From NCBI GenBank assembly GCA_037178625.1, contig JAWZXG010000027.1:124001-188000 (forward strand): DNA of 64,000 nucleotides, given 5' to 3'. The stretch is from Skeletonema tropicum. Lineage: Eukaryota; Bacillariophyta; Thalassiosirophyceae; Thalassiosirales; Thalassiosiraceae. Shown in pieces: positions 23,364-34,809 of the stretch. The notes below the pieces were generated by a model that worked only from the letters and a program-made list of their open reading frames with translations, was not told the origin of the DNA and did not search any database. Positions within the stretch are counted from its first letter, which is position 1, and the number at the start of each line of letters is the position of its first letter. The translations under genes were made by a program, and so were the position numbers.

Positions 23364-25692
23364 TCAAATACCGTGATGCACTCGATAGGGATGCACACCG
23401 AGCCATTATTGGTGGTACCGGGAGAGGACCTCGAGGTAGGCGTAGGAAAGGTACTAATACTTCAAAGTTCTTGCTGCGAAAGAAACATGAAGCTGGACAG
23501 TGAATTGGATGCAAAAATATCACAAGAATGGGGATTGGATCTCCTTCTTTAAGTATAATATATATATTCTCTTCGACAATTACTTCCAAAGATCAGAAGA
23601 TCTTCATACACTGAACGCTCCAAATCACCTGCATTAGAAAATTATTAATTTTACCTCTCCATGTGGTGCCAAACAATCATGTGACGAATTATACGGAAGA
23701 ATTGATGCCACAATTGTGGCGCGAATACGTCTGTGAACGTAAAAGATTGAAGCCTTCCGACTTAATCATTCGATTCTCCTCGCAATACAGAATCCAAGCC
23801 GCCCCGCTGACGTCGACCGAAATCTCTTTGATATAGATATAGGAACCATCTGTACAGCAGAAGAGGGATCATCTATGGATGGCTTCCACCATCCATGCCT
23901 GATCCTCCTGGCCTGCCAAGTCCTGCCACATCCAAGTACTTCTTTTGGGACTGCCCCCAAATCAACTTGCAGATGTCGAAGGGCCACGCTCAACTTAAAT
24001 CCAAGATGACGCTCCTGCCTTATCCTCAGGATCGGGGTTGTTATCGTAGTGCTGAAGGAAGAAAGCTAGTGTGGCAGCTGTCGTCTCGACTGTCAAATCA
24101 TATAAGCCCATGCCCCCAAAGGCTGGAGAATGATAGAGTAGAGCCCAAGGTAAAGGTAAAGGTAAAGTAGACTTTTGAAAGGTAGGATCTTAGCCTTAGC
24201 TGATCCCTCGCAGTATAGTTATCTCCACTCCCACGATCATACCTGATGTATTTATAATCTCAGCTATTTGAAATATAATAGAGAGTATAGAATTCAAACG
24301 TTTCAAACTAAATGAGTAAAGCAAGTATTATCATAGTTAGTATGTAATGGTAGTGGTAGTAGAGCCCAAGGTAAAGGTAACGGCAAAGGTAAAGCAGACT
24401 TTTGGAAGGTAGGATAGGATTTTAGGACTATTAGTCATTTCAAAGCCAAGTCCAAGTTGGGGCTGTAAGTTTTTTGTGAACTTACATTACCATATCACAG
24501 CATTCAGCCCAAGAGTAAAACTGATAGAAAAGCTTTGTTGCCAATGACTCTATCTTGATCATATAGCAATTAGCAATGCCAGCTGATTCCTCCCACTCCC
24601 ACGAGCCTACTTCTACTTACCGCTAGAGTCTCAGCTGCCTCCAAATGTAAATAGAGAGCATAGTATCATAATATTGTAGAGGTAGAGGTGAGAGGTGAGT
24701 AAGTATTTCCGATAAACAACTTTGATCTGGTCTTGTACTTATTGCACACCCTACACATGTGCTGAGTCCTTCAAGTGACTCAGCCAGGTGTCCGTCTGAA
24801 GATCCTAGGTGATTATTGCGTAGCTTGTGGCCTAACCATCCCTTCTCGCGCTGGTGCTGGTGACGTCGTGAACTTTGAGAGAAAGAGAGTGTGTGTAAAG
24901 TATGTCTATTATTTATCCTTTTGCACATCATCGTTGAAGCCTTTTGCCTTGACTCTTGACTGGTACTTTTTCATGCTAATTTCTCTCTAGTCGATGTGTA
25001 AAAGATATCCACAACTTTATCTTCGTTGCTAGCTCCCATACTTTGGGACTGGGTTTGGATCGTAATTACATCTCCAATCGAAGTGTATGTCATCATGATA
25101 AAAGTTGGAGCCAACCACGGAAATCATCACGAGATGATTCTGCCTGCCTGAACCTGTGAACATAAATAAGTAAGAAGCGAGAGCAAGAATGGGATAACCA
25201 TCGAATAAGAAAAAAAATACTTTTCTAGCTCCTGCCTCTGAAGTGCGTCAAATTTTAGAGAGATAGTAAATACCTTTCTTTTGCATCTCTTCAAAGTACT
25301 TATGAAGTGTGAGTAGCGTTGATCCATGATAAACAATTCTTTAGAGTCAACTTCTTTTACATTACATCATATCGAAAATTGTACCTAGGAGTACTTATTA
25401 TTCACGCCGGCCGGCTCAGGACATTTTTGATACCGATCCACCAGCTAAAAGACGTTTATGTTGCTGTCCTTCCCGACCTGGCGACTTGGAACTTGATTCA
25501 GTTCGTTGCTGCAGCTGCCATGAATCTGCCGTCTCTCTGAAAGAGCCATTCTTTATCTGATTCTGCTTCTGCAACTGCAATCTACTACTTGTAAACAGGG
25601 GACACTCAGTGTATGGGAAAGACTCAGCCTGATCTTCCAGTACCATAAAGAGTGGGTTGAAATAGAAATTACATTGATTCAATCGAAGTATC

Positions 25693-26178
25693 ATGACGGT
25701 GACAAAAGTTGAGGCCAACAAAGACAACGATCTGAAAGTTGACTTCAGCCATCGGAGGTCACCGACACCGACAAATGCTGATAAGCAAGTGAGCTTCTCT
25801 GATGACATCATAGTACACTGCTTCCAATATCCGTCAAGAGATGAGGTCTCAAAGCGCTGGCACTCCGAGAGAGACAAGTATTTCTTCGAGCAAGAAATGG
25901 CACGCGACGTCCTACGCATTCGTTGTCTACTGTCTATCACACCGATGGAAAATCTCGAAAAGGAGGCTCTTTATGTTTGCGTTGGTCTGGAATCTCTCGT
26001 GTCAAGCGAAGTCATGAGATTCTTGAAGAAACAGAAACGAGATCACGCCCGCTCGATAGTGGAGATGCAGTATTGCCTTAGCGGAGAACAGCTAGCTGCA
26101 TATGCGGAGAGTCAATCATTGCAGTCAAGGGAGAGAGCACAGAAGCTTGCCGCTGGTTACTCGAAGATTTTGCCATAG
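25693..26178 (+). CDS. Diatom family protein, 161 aa (unit B copy)
   Basis: Same protein as at 16996-17481, with the same start and flanks. It lies about 350 bp from the convergent Harbinger remnant, as in unit A. Confidence 0.6.
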   Translation: MTVTKVEANKDNDLKVDFSHRRSPTPTNADKQVSFSDDIIVHCFQYPSRDEVSKRWHSERDKYFFEQEMARDVLRIRCLLSITPMENLEKEALYVCVGLESLVSSEVMRFLKKQKRDHARSIVEMQYCLSGEQLAAYAESQSLQSRERAQKLAAGYSKILP

Positions 26179-26531
26179 GAATTTTGTTGTATAGAGTAGG
26201 ATCGGACCACGACAGGTGTCTCGTTTTTGTGAATAGAAATGAAACGTTACGAGTAAGTTGTATAGTAGCAGACTCCAGAGTTAAAGTAAATTATTGAATT
26301 GAAACGTCAAATAATGCCATCATTTTTATCAACCTGATGGGCTAAGCTAATGCCTTACTGTTACACTTATCACTTTTATCTCAGTCACAAGAGTAAACGA
26401 CAGATAAGATTGTGGGTTAACCATCGAATAACTACACATTTTTGTACCCTTGTGTTCTCTTAAGGCCTTGCGACAGATTCGATGTCTTGATCAGAACATG
26501 AAAGGACATCATTTTTGTCACAGCCGATTGC

Positions 26532-27520
26532 TTACTTAACTGAGATCTCTGGCTCATGACATTTTGTTGAAACCGATTCACCAGCTTGCCATTTTGTAAA
26601 CTCGCGATCAATCAGAGATAGGATTAGAATTGCCTTCACAAACCGAGAGAGGAGCGGATATATTCCATCAACAAGCCAGTAGAGTTGATGGTAGAAAGTC
26701 ACACCATTAATGGTGAATGGGAAATCAAGTTCGGATACTTTCCCATCAACAATCGCCTTGAACAATGGAGACCGATCCCATACGTTAATATCATTCAATC
26801 CTCCTGGCTCGCCGAAGTATAATGCCAAATCCACAGATTGCTGTCACATGCAGCTTCAAGTGCAATACTTGGTTGCTTAGACCTACCTTGATACTGCCCG
26901 TGCTCAGCTGATGGACATTTACCCCACGGAACAAGCATGACATCAAGAAATCCGAGCATCCCATGAAGACCACTCCGTTGAAAGTGCATTTCTTCAACTC
27001 TCTTTGCATCTGCTGTTGTCATCTGACGTAAAAATGTTGCAGTAATTTCAACGTCGTTTAACAATCCCCTCATCAGCTTCCTGAGGCAGAGTCGTGCAGT
27101 GCTCTCGCCCATCTGAAAGTAATCCTGCCATGCTGAGAAAGACTCGCCGTAGCATACCATTTTTAGCGCAGCCAGAAGCTTTACCTCTGGTGCATTAGAC
27201 ATTCTCTTTGTGCAATCGTATCGGAGTGTCCAAAATTCATCGTTGCTTGCCAACCGTCGGAGAATATATTCGGCAAGTGATGGCGTTATTCGAAAGAAGC
27301 GTTCAAATTGACAGTCGTCAAAAGTAGGCTGTGGATTGAAGTAATCTACCATGACGCAATTGTACGCCCTTACCCTATCATATTTTATGTATCTGCGCTT
27401 GCGTGGCCGGTCGTCATCGTCCCTGCTATCATCACTTCGTTTGCGGCGGCGTTTGTTGGTGTGATTGACCTCATCACTAATAATGTTTCTGATGTGATTC
27501 TCATCAGTCAGCATTTGCAC
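26532..27520 (-). pseudogene. PIF/Harbinger transposase remnant (unit B copy)
   Basis: Same two-frame broken transposase as at 17835-18823, with the same frameshift and the same C-terminal truncation. The gene was therefore already dead before the 8.7 kb duplication. Confidence 0.82.
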
Positions 27521-27888
27521 CTGCTCGATACTTGAGCAAGGGCCGTCAGAACGTCAATAATCAGGCCGTATATGTTCATGGATTGATAATAATACAAATA
27601 CGAGCCTTTAATGTAATTTGTAATCTCTGTGAGATATGTAGTGTTTTTGATGAGACGGATTGGACGGATTGAGTAAAAGAGGAGACTGCCGGCCGGGGAG
27701 CTCGGAAGCGAAGCCCTCAACGACTGCAGAACATGTGACGCAAAAGGCAAAGTTGAAGCAAAGCAGGTTATCCGGCACCCAGCGCCTAATTTACGCGGTA
27801 CCCAACCCAGGTTTGATACCAGACGACTGCGAGCAGCCTGTCCTTAGAGACACTTCGTTGCTTCAGCTGCCATGAATCTGCCGTCTCT

Positions 27889-28107
27889 CTAGGCGTGCCG
27901 CGGGATAGGGGGCGCTTTTCATGGTATGTTGTGGGCGACGCCCACGTGGGGCCCACAACTACACATAATCAGGTACAAATGAGCTCAAAATACCCAAATA
28001 TTACCATTTTATCGACCAAAAATCCCCAATATTCCCCTTTCAAGCCTCTCCTTAAACCATGGTGTGTTGTTGGCACGCCCACGCGCCCACTATCCCGGTT
28101 TGCCTAC
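27889..28107. mobile_element. 219-bp MITE with GTCTCT target duplication and known empty site
   Basis: The ends CTAGGCGTGCCGCGGGATAG and ..CTATCCCGGTTTGCCTAC match the inverted repeats of the MITE at 11817, and the internal sequence matches in reverse orientation. GTCTCT lies at 27883-27888 and 28108-28113. The empty sites (GCCGTCTCTCTGAAAGAGCC near 16829 and 25526) contain GTCTCT once, which gives the insertion point and a 6-bp target duplication directly. Confidence 0.92.
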
Positions 28108-28268
28108 GTCTCTCTGAAAGAGCCATTCTTTATTCGATTCTGCAATCTAATACTCCTATGTAAAAATAGGGGACACTCAAAGTGTGTGGAAGATAAGAGG
28201 CTCAGCTGGTCTTCCAGTACTTAAGGAGTGGGTTGAAATCGAAATTACATTGATTCAATCGAAGTATT

Positions 28269-28772
28269 ATGACAAAAGTTGAAGCCAACGAAGGCAACGA
28301 TCTGATAGTCGACTTCGGCCATCGCCATCTGAAGCAAACATCAGAAACTGATGGTAACGATCTGATAGTCGACTTCGGCCATCGGAGGTCACCGGCAAAT
28401 GCTGATAAGCAAGTGAGCTTCTCTGATGACATCATTGTACACTGCTTCCAATATCCTTCAAGAGATGAGGTCTCAAAGCGCTGGAACTCCAAGAGTGACA
28501 AGCACTTCTTCGACCAAGAAATGGCACGCGACATCCTACGCATTCGTTGTCTACTGTCTATCACACCGATGGAAGATGTCAAAAAGGAGGCTCTCTATGA
28601 CTGTGTTGGTCTGGAATCTCTCGTGTCGAGCAGAGGACACGCCCGCTCGATAGTGGAGATGCAGTATTGCCTTAGCGGAGAACAGCTAGCTGCACATGCG
28701 GCGAGTCAATCATTGCAGTCAAGGGAGAGAGCACAGAAGCTTGCAGCTGGTTACTTGAAGATTTTGCCATAG
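28269..28772 (+). CDS. Diatom family protein, 167 aa (diverged third copy)
   Basis: A paralogue of the 161-aa proteins with many amino-acid substitutions. It has two in-frame changes: a duplication of NDLIVDFGHR near the N-terminus, separated by a 14-residue spacer, and a deletion of the residues between SSLVSS and HARSIVEM. Keeping the frame despite these changes suggests selection for coding. Function unknown. Confidence 0.58.
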   Translation: MTKVEANEGNDLIVDFGHRHLKQTSETDGNDLIVDFGHRRSPANADKQVSFSDDIIVHCFQYPSRDEVSKRWNSKSDKHFFDQEMARDILRIRCLLSITPMEDVKKEALYDCVGLESLVSSRGHARSIVEMQYCLSGEQLAAHAASQSLQSRERAQKLAAGYLKILP

Positions 28773-29199
28773 GAATTTTGTTGTATATAGAGTAGGATCG
28801 GACCACGGCAAGTGTCTCGTTTCTGTGCTTGCCGCTGGTTACTCGGAGATTTTGTTTTAGGAATTTTGATAGAGCAGGACCGCGGCTAGCTAGTGTCTCG
28901 TTTTTGTGAATAGATTTGAAACGTTACGAGTAAGTTGTATAGTAGCAGACTCCAGAGTTAAAGTAGATTAATGAATCGTGGACAAGAATTGAATTGAATC
29001 GTCAAATAATACCATCATTCTCAACAACCTGCTGTCCTAAGTTGAGGCCTTACTGTTACACTTGTCACTTTCAAACATTGGACTATCTCAGTCACAAGAG
29101 TAAACGACAGATAAGATTCGATGACTTGATCAGGCCAGCCGATGTCCTTCGAGAACAATCCCTCACGGTCATAGCCGAGTTTTATTTCCCTGAGTGAAG

Positions 29200-29960
29200 C
29201 CGAAGCTGTATTTGAAGTACCCTGGATCTCGATCGAGAGGCCAACTAACTGCGAATAGCACCACTTGTAATTCGTCTCTCTTTCCTCGCACTTTCAGTAT
29301 CAATCTTGGCCGTGCTTGTTCTCCACTCCACAGAACTCTCCTTTTCTGCAAGTGTGGCCTTCCAGAGAGCTAGTTCCAATGCAGTTATCCCCTCATTCAC
29401 ACATCTGTTGTGCTTAGCTTTGTAATGATTCATTTTGCCAAGAACTAATGCCATCCAATGACTTATTTCATCCTTGTGTATTGGGGAGAACCTGATTGAT
29501 TCGATTGATTTCTTCATGCATTTCAGCCTTCCAACTCTTCATGTGTAATGAGGCAACAGTTTTATGGATCCCTTCACCAAGATCAACTGTGCTATGAGCT
29601 CGGAGCAGTTGTCAAACTGATCGAATCTTCGAAAAAATTTATCGTATACAAGCAGATCTCTTGTCAGTGGAAGGACGATGCAGCGGTGAAGGCGCTCACA
29701 GCCAAAGAATGCATGTTCTCCAACTGTGTCAAGTCGTTCCGAGACATCAATTTCTGTCAAGCGCTTACAAGCGAAAAATGGTGATGTAGATCAAATCTTG
29801 ATGTTTTCTAGAAAGTAGCACTTATCAAATGCAGATGTTCAAATCGTTTCCAGCTTGTCACCGGCCGAGAGAGTGACATCCATCAAATGCATGCTCACCG
29901 ATTTCTACAGCCTTTCTCTTGCCAACTTTTTGGATGCCATCGTGAGTATCCACCTGCATG
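29200..29960 (-). pseudogene. BspA-like leucine-rich repeat protein, frameshifted
   Basis: Fragments in different frames read as LRR_5-type repeats (EIGEHAFDGCHSL; then TEIDVSERLDTVGEHAFFGCERLHRCIVLPL). They are followed by the conserved tail of the diatom family: SLHMKSWKAEM..EINRINQVLPNT, WMALVLGKMNHYKAKHNRCVNEGITALELALWKA, and SARKERRITSGA. At least two frameshifts break it. Such proteins are large tandem families in diatoms, probably for protein binding. The N-terminal repeats are missing. Confidence 0.7.
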
Positions 29961-30389
29961 AAATACCACAACAGGAGATAGCATTTTCCTCTCAACTTCT
30001 ATCTCATCGACAGATTGATCTTCATCAACGCGGACGTACGTGAGAGACATGCCGAGTAGCTCGACCTCCCCTTTACACGAAAATATTATTTGCTTCGTTA
30101 TCTCCTGCATCTACAGCGTGTCCGCCATTATAATAAGATGTATCTACTAGCTAGCACTGGCTTGGTCCTCGCTCGACGGCTTGCTCGGCAGGTTGATAAG
30201 TAGTACTCCTGCTGCTCTTTTTGAGACGCACCAACACGCAACCATTTTTTGACAGTCCTTTAGAGTGTATTAATTCGATTATTTCATACAAACGAATCGT
30301 AGAAATATCTCATTTACTCGCTGAAATACGCATTTTTGTTTATCCATAAATTTACTATTGTAGACAAATCTGGCTAGAGGAGTAACAAT

Positions 30390-30919
30390 TTGGTCACTTT
30401 GATGAAAATCTGGAAATTTTGGGCCGACCTTGACGATGGGAATGACTTTCTAGAGGGGTCGCTTTATAAATAGTTGAGTCGATTGACAAAAGATTGATGT
30501 TATGCCTTGGTAATATAAGACGGTTAGAGTAACTTTTACACCGCCTGTCCGTCTCATATTTTTCTTTTTGGACTCTCACAAATTAGTTAGTAAACCGCTA
30601 GCGTTAGAGCAGCCGTATGCAAAAATCATTATCCATATCATATACATCACCTGAAAGCATTTTATATGAGGTTTTCAACGATATCAAGAACATCGATCAC
30701 ACACAAGGTCTTCTAGTTTATTTACTTAGTCCTTTCTGAGTACCGGATACCCTCTATTTCACAAAAAACTTGGTCTGTCATGCGCCAGGTGTAAAAGTTA
30801 CTCTAACCGTCTTATATGCGTATTCGATAGAGCGCGGAGCGCAACGAGACCTTTCCAAATCACTGCTTATCGCCTTAATACGACCGCTAGAAGGAAAGAT
30901 TTAGAGGAAAAGGTGAATT
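30390..30919. mobile_element. Half foldback element (right arm), interrupted by a MITE
   Basis: 30395-30510 matches, in reverse, the inner arm at about 6110-6240. 30820-30919 (tcgatagagcgcggagcgca, then gaccgctagaaggaaagatt) matches the outer right arm of the elements at 33086 and 666. I could not find the left arm. A 299-bp MITE at 30516 separates the two parts. Confidence 0.6.
30516..30814. mobile_element. 299-bp MITE with TA target duplication
   Basis: The inverted ends start TAAGACGGTTAGAGTAACTT (about 27 bp) and are flanked by TA on both sides (30514-30515 and 30815-30816), as for Tc1/mariner-like MITEs. It is nested in the foldback arm; the uninterrupted version of this arm is at about 34405-34500. 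Confidence 0.8.
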
Positions 30920-31226
30920 TGGAGAAGTAGGAATGGGTGTTGCATAAAAAGCTCAATCTCGTACATCATCATAGACACTCACTCCATATATATGGTAGAA
31001 CTACATAAGTTCGAAGTACCTAAATCATTCCATCTGTTAAAATTAGACTCCAAAATCTATACAAAGTATGAAAGACAAACACCCACCACCACCACCAACA
31101 ACAACAGCATGTGCACTACATTCGTGACACCAACATCATAATATATATTATGCATCTTCATCACCTCCTCTACACACACTCTATATATGTAATATGTATG
31201 TAGCTCAATCTCAATTCACATCACAC

Positions 31227-32907
31227 TCAACAGCTTCCAATAGCCCACCATGCCGGATAAGGATCTCTCACATCCTTTGTGGGTGTCTCAAAGCCATCAC
31301 CACATGAAAAATGATCATCCGATGATGATTCTCCTTCTGATGATGATGGTGCTTGTCCAATACTGCCATTCTTATCATCATCATCATGATTGTTGTTGTT
31401 GGTTGGTGGATATTCTTCTTCTTCTTCTTCCGAGGATGATGATGATGACGCTGCTGCAATATTGTTGTTGTTGCTGTCTCTTGACCGTGCATGAGCATTG
31501 TTATTATTGCTATTGCTGTTTTTGTTGTTATCATTTGGAAAGGAAGAGTACAATTTGATAGCTCTCATACCCATTGCTGCCATGGCGGCTATTCCACTCA
31601 CTCTACTATTACTATTAGTACCACCTGTGGAAGATGGGGTAGGACTTCGTGTAGCTGCTGTTGTTGAAGTGACGGTACGAGATGAAGATTGCACTACTGC
31701 AGCTGCAGCTGCTGCTGCTTGTACTTGTGCTTCAACTTCATGTTCAACTTCATCTTGTTGATGTTCGTCGTGTGGACTTGTCAGGCCATCATCATCATCA
31801 TAATTCTCATCATCATCACCGTCCTCTTCTTCATCATCCGTGTACACATCACCTATGAAACTGTCGTCATCAAATTCCTCATACTCATCTTGATAGACTT
31901 TTTCTCCTTGTTGTTCTTCATTTGCACTCCAGATACTGGACATGATGCTGCTGCTGCTGCTGTCATGATGATTGTCATTACTCGTTTCATCATCATCTTC
32001 TTGCTGCTCATCAGCAGCCACAGCCATTGCCGCCAAGCCAGCAGCTTCCAAATCATCGTCAAAGAAGATCACTTCTTCTTCCTCCTCCTCCTCTTCACCA
32101 AGATGATCATCTTCTAGTCTTCTCTGATAATAATACTGATATCGATTCCTACTATAAGTACCTCTAACACTCACCACCGCAAACACCAACAAGAGTGCAG
32201 CTACAGCGATCCAGCCAACTTTACTACTCCATTGCAAATTATTATAATAATTGACAACACTATCACCACGACCAGCAGCAGCACCATTACTACTTGAATA
32301 ATCATTCGAGACGACTGAAGAAGTGAAACTATCTGAAGTTGTCAACTCGGGCGAAGATGACAATCCTTGCATGGACGAGCTGCTTATCGAGTCAGCAGAG
32401 GCCTCAGTCTCTATTAGCAGTGGTGAGGATGGATTCGTGTCGTAGTAATCGGACGATGGTGGGGTTAGATCGTCAATTGTGAGGATAATTGGCGGCGGAG
32501 GCGGCGGCGTGATGGTGAAATTAGAGGACAGAGGCGGTGGCGATGATTGAGCATCAGCTGTAGCTGTAGCTGTAGATGTAGCTGTGAATATGGATGACTG
32601 CTCTGACGGTTCGTCATGCTCTAAATTATTAGTGCTTGACACTTCTATCGAGGCGGCAGTTTCTGCTGTAGGCAGTGCATCGTCATCGTCGACAAGTAAT
32701 ATCAGCGGGTCGTCTTCATCTTGAGAGGAGGATGTGCTGATTGGACTTGGATTGTTGACGTCATCATCATCTACAAAGATTAGCCGGTCATCTTCATCTG
32801 TTGAGGAGCCATAACCGCCGCCGCCGCCGCCATGATGATGACTGGACGTTTTCGTCTTGGCCGATTTGGCAGAATAGCGGCTCTGTTTGGGAAGCCTTCT
32901 GCTGAAG
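31227..32907 (-). pseudogene. Single-pass acidic membrane protein, copy with broken 5' end
   Basis: A near-copy of the gene at 34810-36516, with the same C-terminus (GDGFETPTKDVRDPYPAWW) and the same membrane segment (VGWIAVAALLLVFAVVSV). The frame is open back to about 32905, where one extra C (GCTTCCCAAACAG against ACTTCCAAACAG) breaks it. Further upstream the sequence no longer matches and runs into foldback-related DNA, so the start codon and basic N-terminus are lost. A protein could start from an internal codon, but the copy is probably dead. The homologous segment runs from about 30827 to 32905. Confidence 0.7.
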
Positions 32908-33085
32908 CCTTGGCGACTTGATAGTTGTTACGGTGATCGGTGATTTTGTGCGGTGAAGCGTGAGAGGGCTGTGGCGGACGATTTGAGACGGGCGTCTTGA
33001 TTTGAAGAACTTTGCTTCCGGCACCACCTTCTCCACTTCTTCAACTCACCTAAACGAGCCGAACAATGGCCGATACATAAGTACG

Positions 33086-34524
33086 TATCTTGTCTCCTAC
33101 GGGGCCAATGAAGACGATAAGTGTCGTTTTGGAAAGCTCTTATTGCGCTCTATCGATCAGAGGTGTAATGAGCCCGATTGGACCACTTTTCACAGATCGA
33201 ATCGGTCAAAAACGGGTCAAGATTCTGCCCAACAGGGCCGAATCCGGCTTGACAGCCAGATTTTCACTCTAGAGAAACGTCAGAATTTGACCAAGCAAAA
33301 TACAATACAATATGACCACCGTTAGAATTGTCTCTTCAAGCTCTATCGATATATACCATCATTACCACTGCGATCTCCAAAATAATCCACACAGTATAAT
33401 CAGTGCTCGGGCAAAGCCCTCGCGAAAAATTGTCTCTTACTGCAGCAATGTCAATTTAGGTTGGCACGTCGAAAATCCCAAAAAAGCGACCACCTTGCTT
33501 AATCAGCCTCATCATGATAGGTTGGCACGAGGTATGGTCCATTCAACAGCCATCAACAATAAACGGTGCTCAGGGAGGGCTCGCACTCGCAAATACAGTC
33601 CACCTTCCTTAATAATGCAGTACCGTCAATGAAATTAGTTACGCCGATGATCCATCAATACACTTCACGACTATCGATCAGGTAAGATCCATGACAGTCG
33701 TTACATCATGTTGCACCGTCCAATCATCGTTGGCAATGATCATTGTTACCACTCCCACATCGGCTCCCCTCCCTTCGGTCGGCTCGCTTTCATTAACAAC
33801 CACAAGCAGCAGCATCATTGCCAACGATGAATCATCCAACCACAAGCAGCGGCAGCAGCATCATTGCCAACAGTATAACGATACTGTATCGTCGTTCGCT
33901 GCCGCTGCTTGTGGTTGGAGGAGGAAGATGTTGATGAAGGAGTTGCATACATGACAATCAACCAACCACCACCGCATCGTCGTTGGAAATGATATTGCTG
34001 CTTGTGGTTGGATGAGGAGGATACGACAACAACAACCAACCACAAGCAGCAACAACAACAGCTACATGCCGAGCGGAGTCGAGGCAAGTTGATGATGAGG
34101 GCGAGGGTGAGCGGCAGCGAGGCCGAGCAGTGGGTAGGAGTATTGCATTAATCGATGACGCTTGAGAAGAGGATTCCAATGCTGGTTTACTTGTCGATTT
34201 TTTGCGAGTGCGAGCGGCAGCGAGGACGAGCAGTGGTTATTCATTTTGTTGCGTCAAAATGGTATTAATCGATAGCGCTTGAGAAGAGGATTCCAATGCT
34301 GGTTTACTTGTCGATTTTATTTTGGTCAAAATCCGAATTTAGAACGTCAATTTGGGGCTCGACGTGCGGATTCTAGGGGTCGATTTTGTTGAGTTCATTG
34401 ACAAAAGATTGGTATTATGCCTTGATTGTGGCATCAATGGATAGAGCACAGTGAGACGATTCTAAATCACTACTCATCGTCTTGATACGACCGCTACAAG
34501 GAAAGATATCAAGGAAAAGGTGAA
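33086..34524. mobile_element. Foldback element, copy 4 (different loop)
   Basis: Left arm 33086-33165 (TATCTTGTCTCCTACGG, then AAGCTCTTATTGCGCTCTAT) and right arm about 34435-34524 are imperfect inverted repeats of the family at 666. The loop is not the GGTGG type. It holds repeated CAACCACAAGCAGCAGC blocks in both orientations (about 33790-34065), plus the GAGGGCGAGGGTGAGCGGC / CGAGGCCGAGCAGTGG palindromic units. Confidence 0.68.
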
Positions 34525-34809
34525 TATTGGATAAGTAGGAATGGGTATGGCAATAAAGCTCCATCTTACATCAAAGAGACACCCCAATAACTACCTAAAT
34601 CATTCCATCTGTTTAAAATTAGACTCCAAAATCTATACAAAGTATGAAAGACAAACACCCACCAACACCACCACCAACAGCATATGCACTACATTCATGA
34701 CACCAACATCATAATATATTATATTATGCATCCTCATCACATCCTCTACACACACACACTCTATATATATAATAAGTATGTAGCTCAATCTCAATTCACA
34801 TCACACTAC

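Larger units (their letters stand above)
19138..27838 (+). repeat. 8.7 kb tandem segmental duplication, unit B
   Basis: A repeat of 10441-19137 at an offset of 8697 with a handful of small indels. It ends at GCAGCC (27838), where a diverged third partial copy starts. Confidence 0.93.
27839..29130 (+). repeat. Partial, diverged third copy of the 8.7 kb unit
   Basis: Corresponds to about 16767-17720 of unit A: the 161-aa gene with its upstream and downstream flanks. It is diverged by substitutions and indels and interrupted by a MITE at 27889. It begins exactly where unit B ends, so it was probably the neighbour against which the larger units were duplicated. Confidence 0.75.

Noticed and set aside
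29895..30110. A 71-codon reverse ORF as part of the LRR gene
   Set aside because: Its sequence does not read as LRR units. The recognisable repeats start in another frame near 29960.
31498..32117. Forward Cys/Leu/Ile-rich ORFs
   Set aside because: They are complements of the Asp/Ser/Gln-rich codons of the reverse-strand membrane-protein gene and have no independent support.
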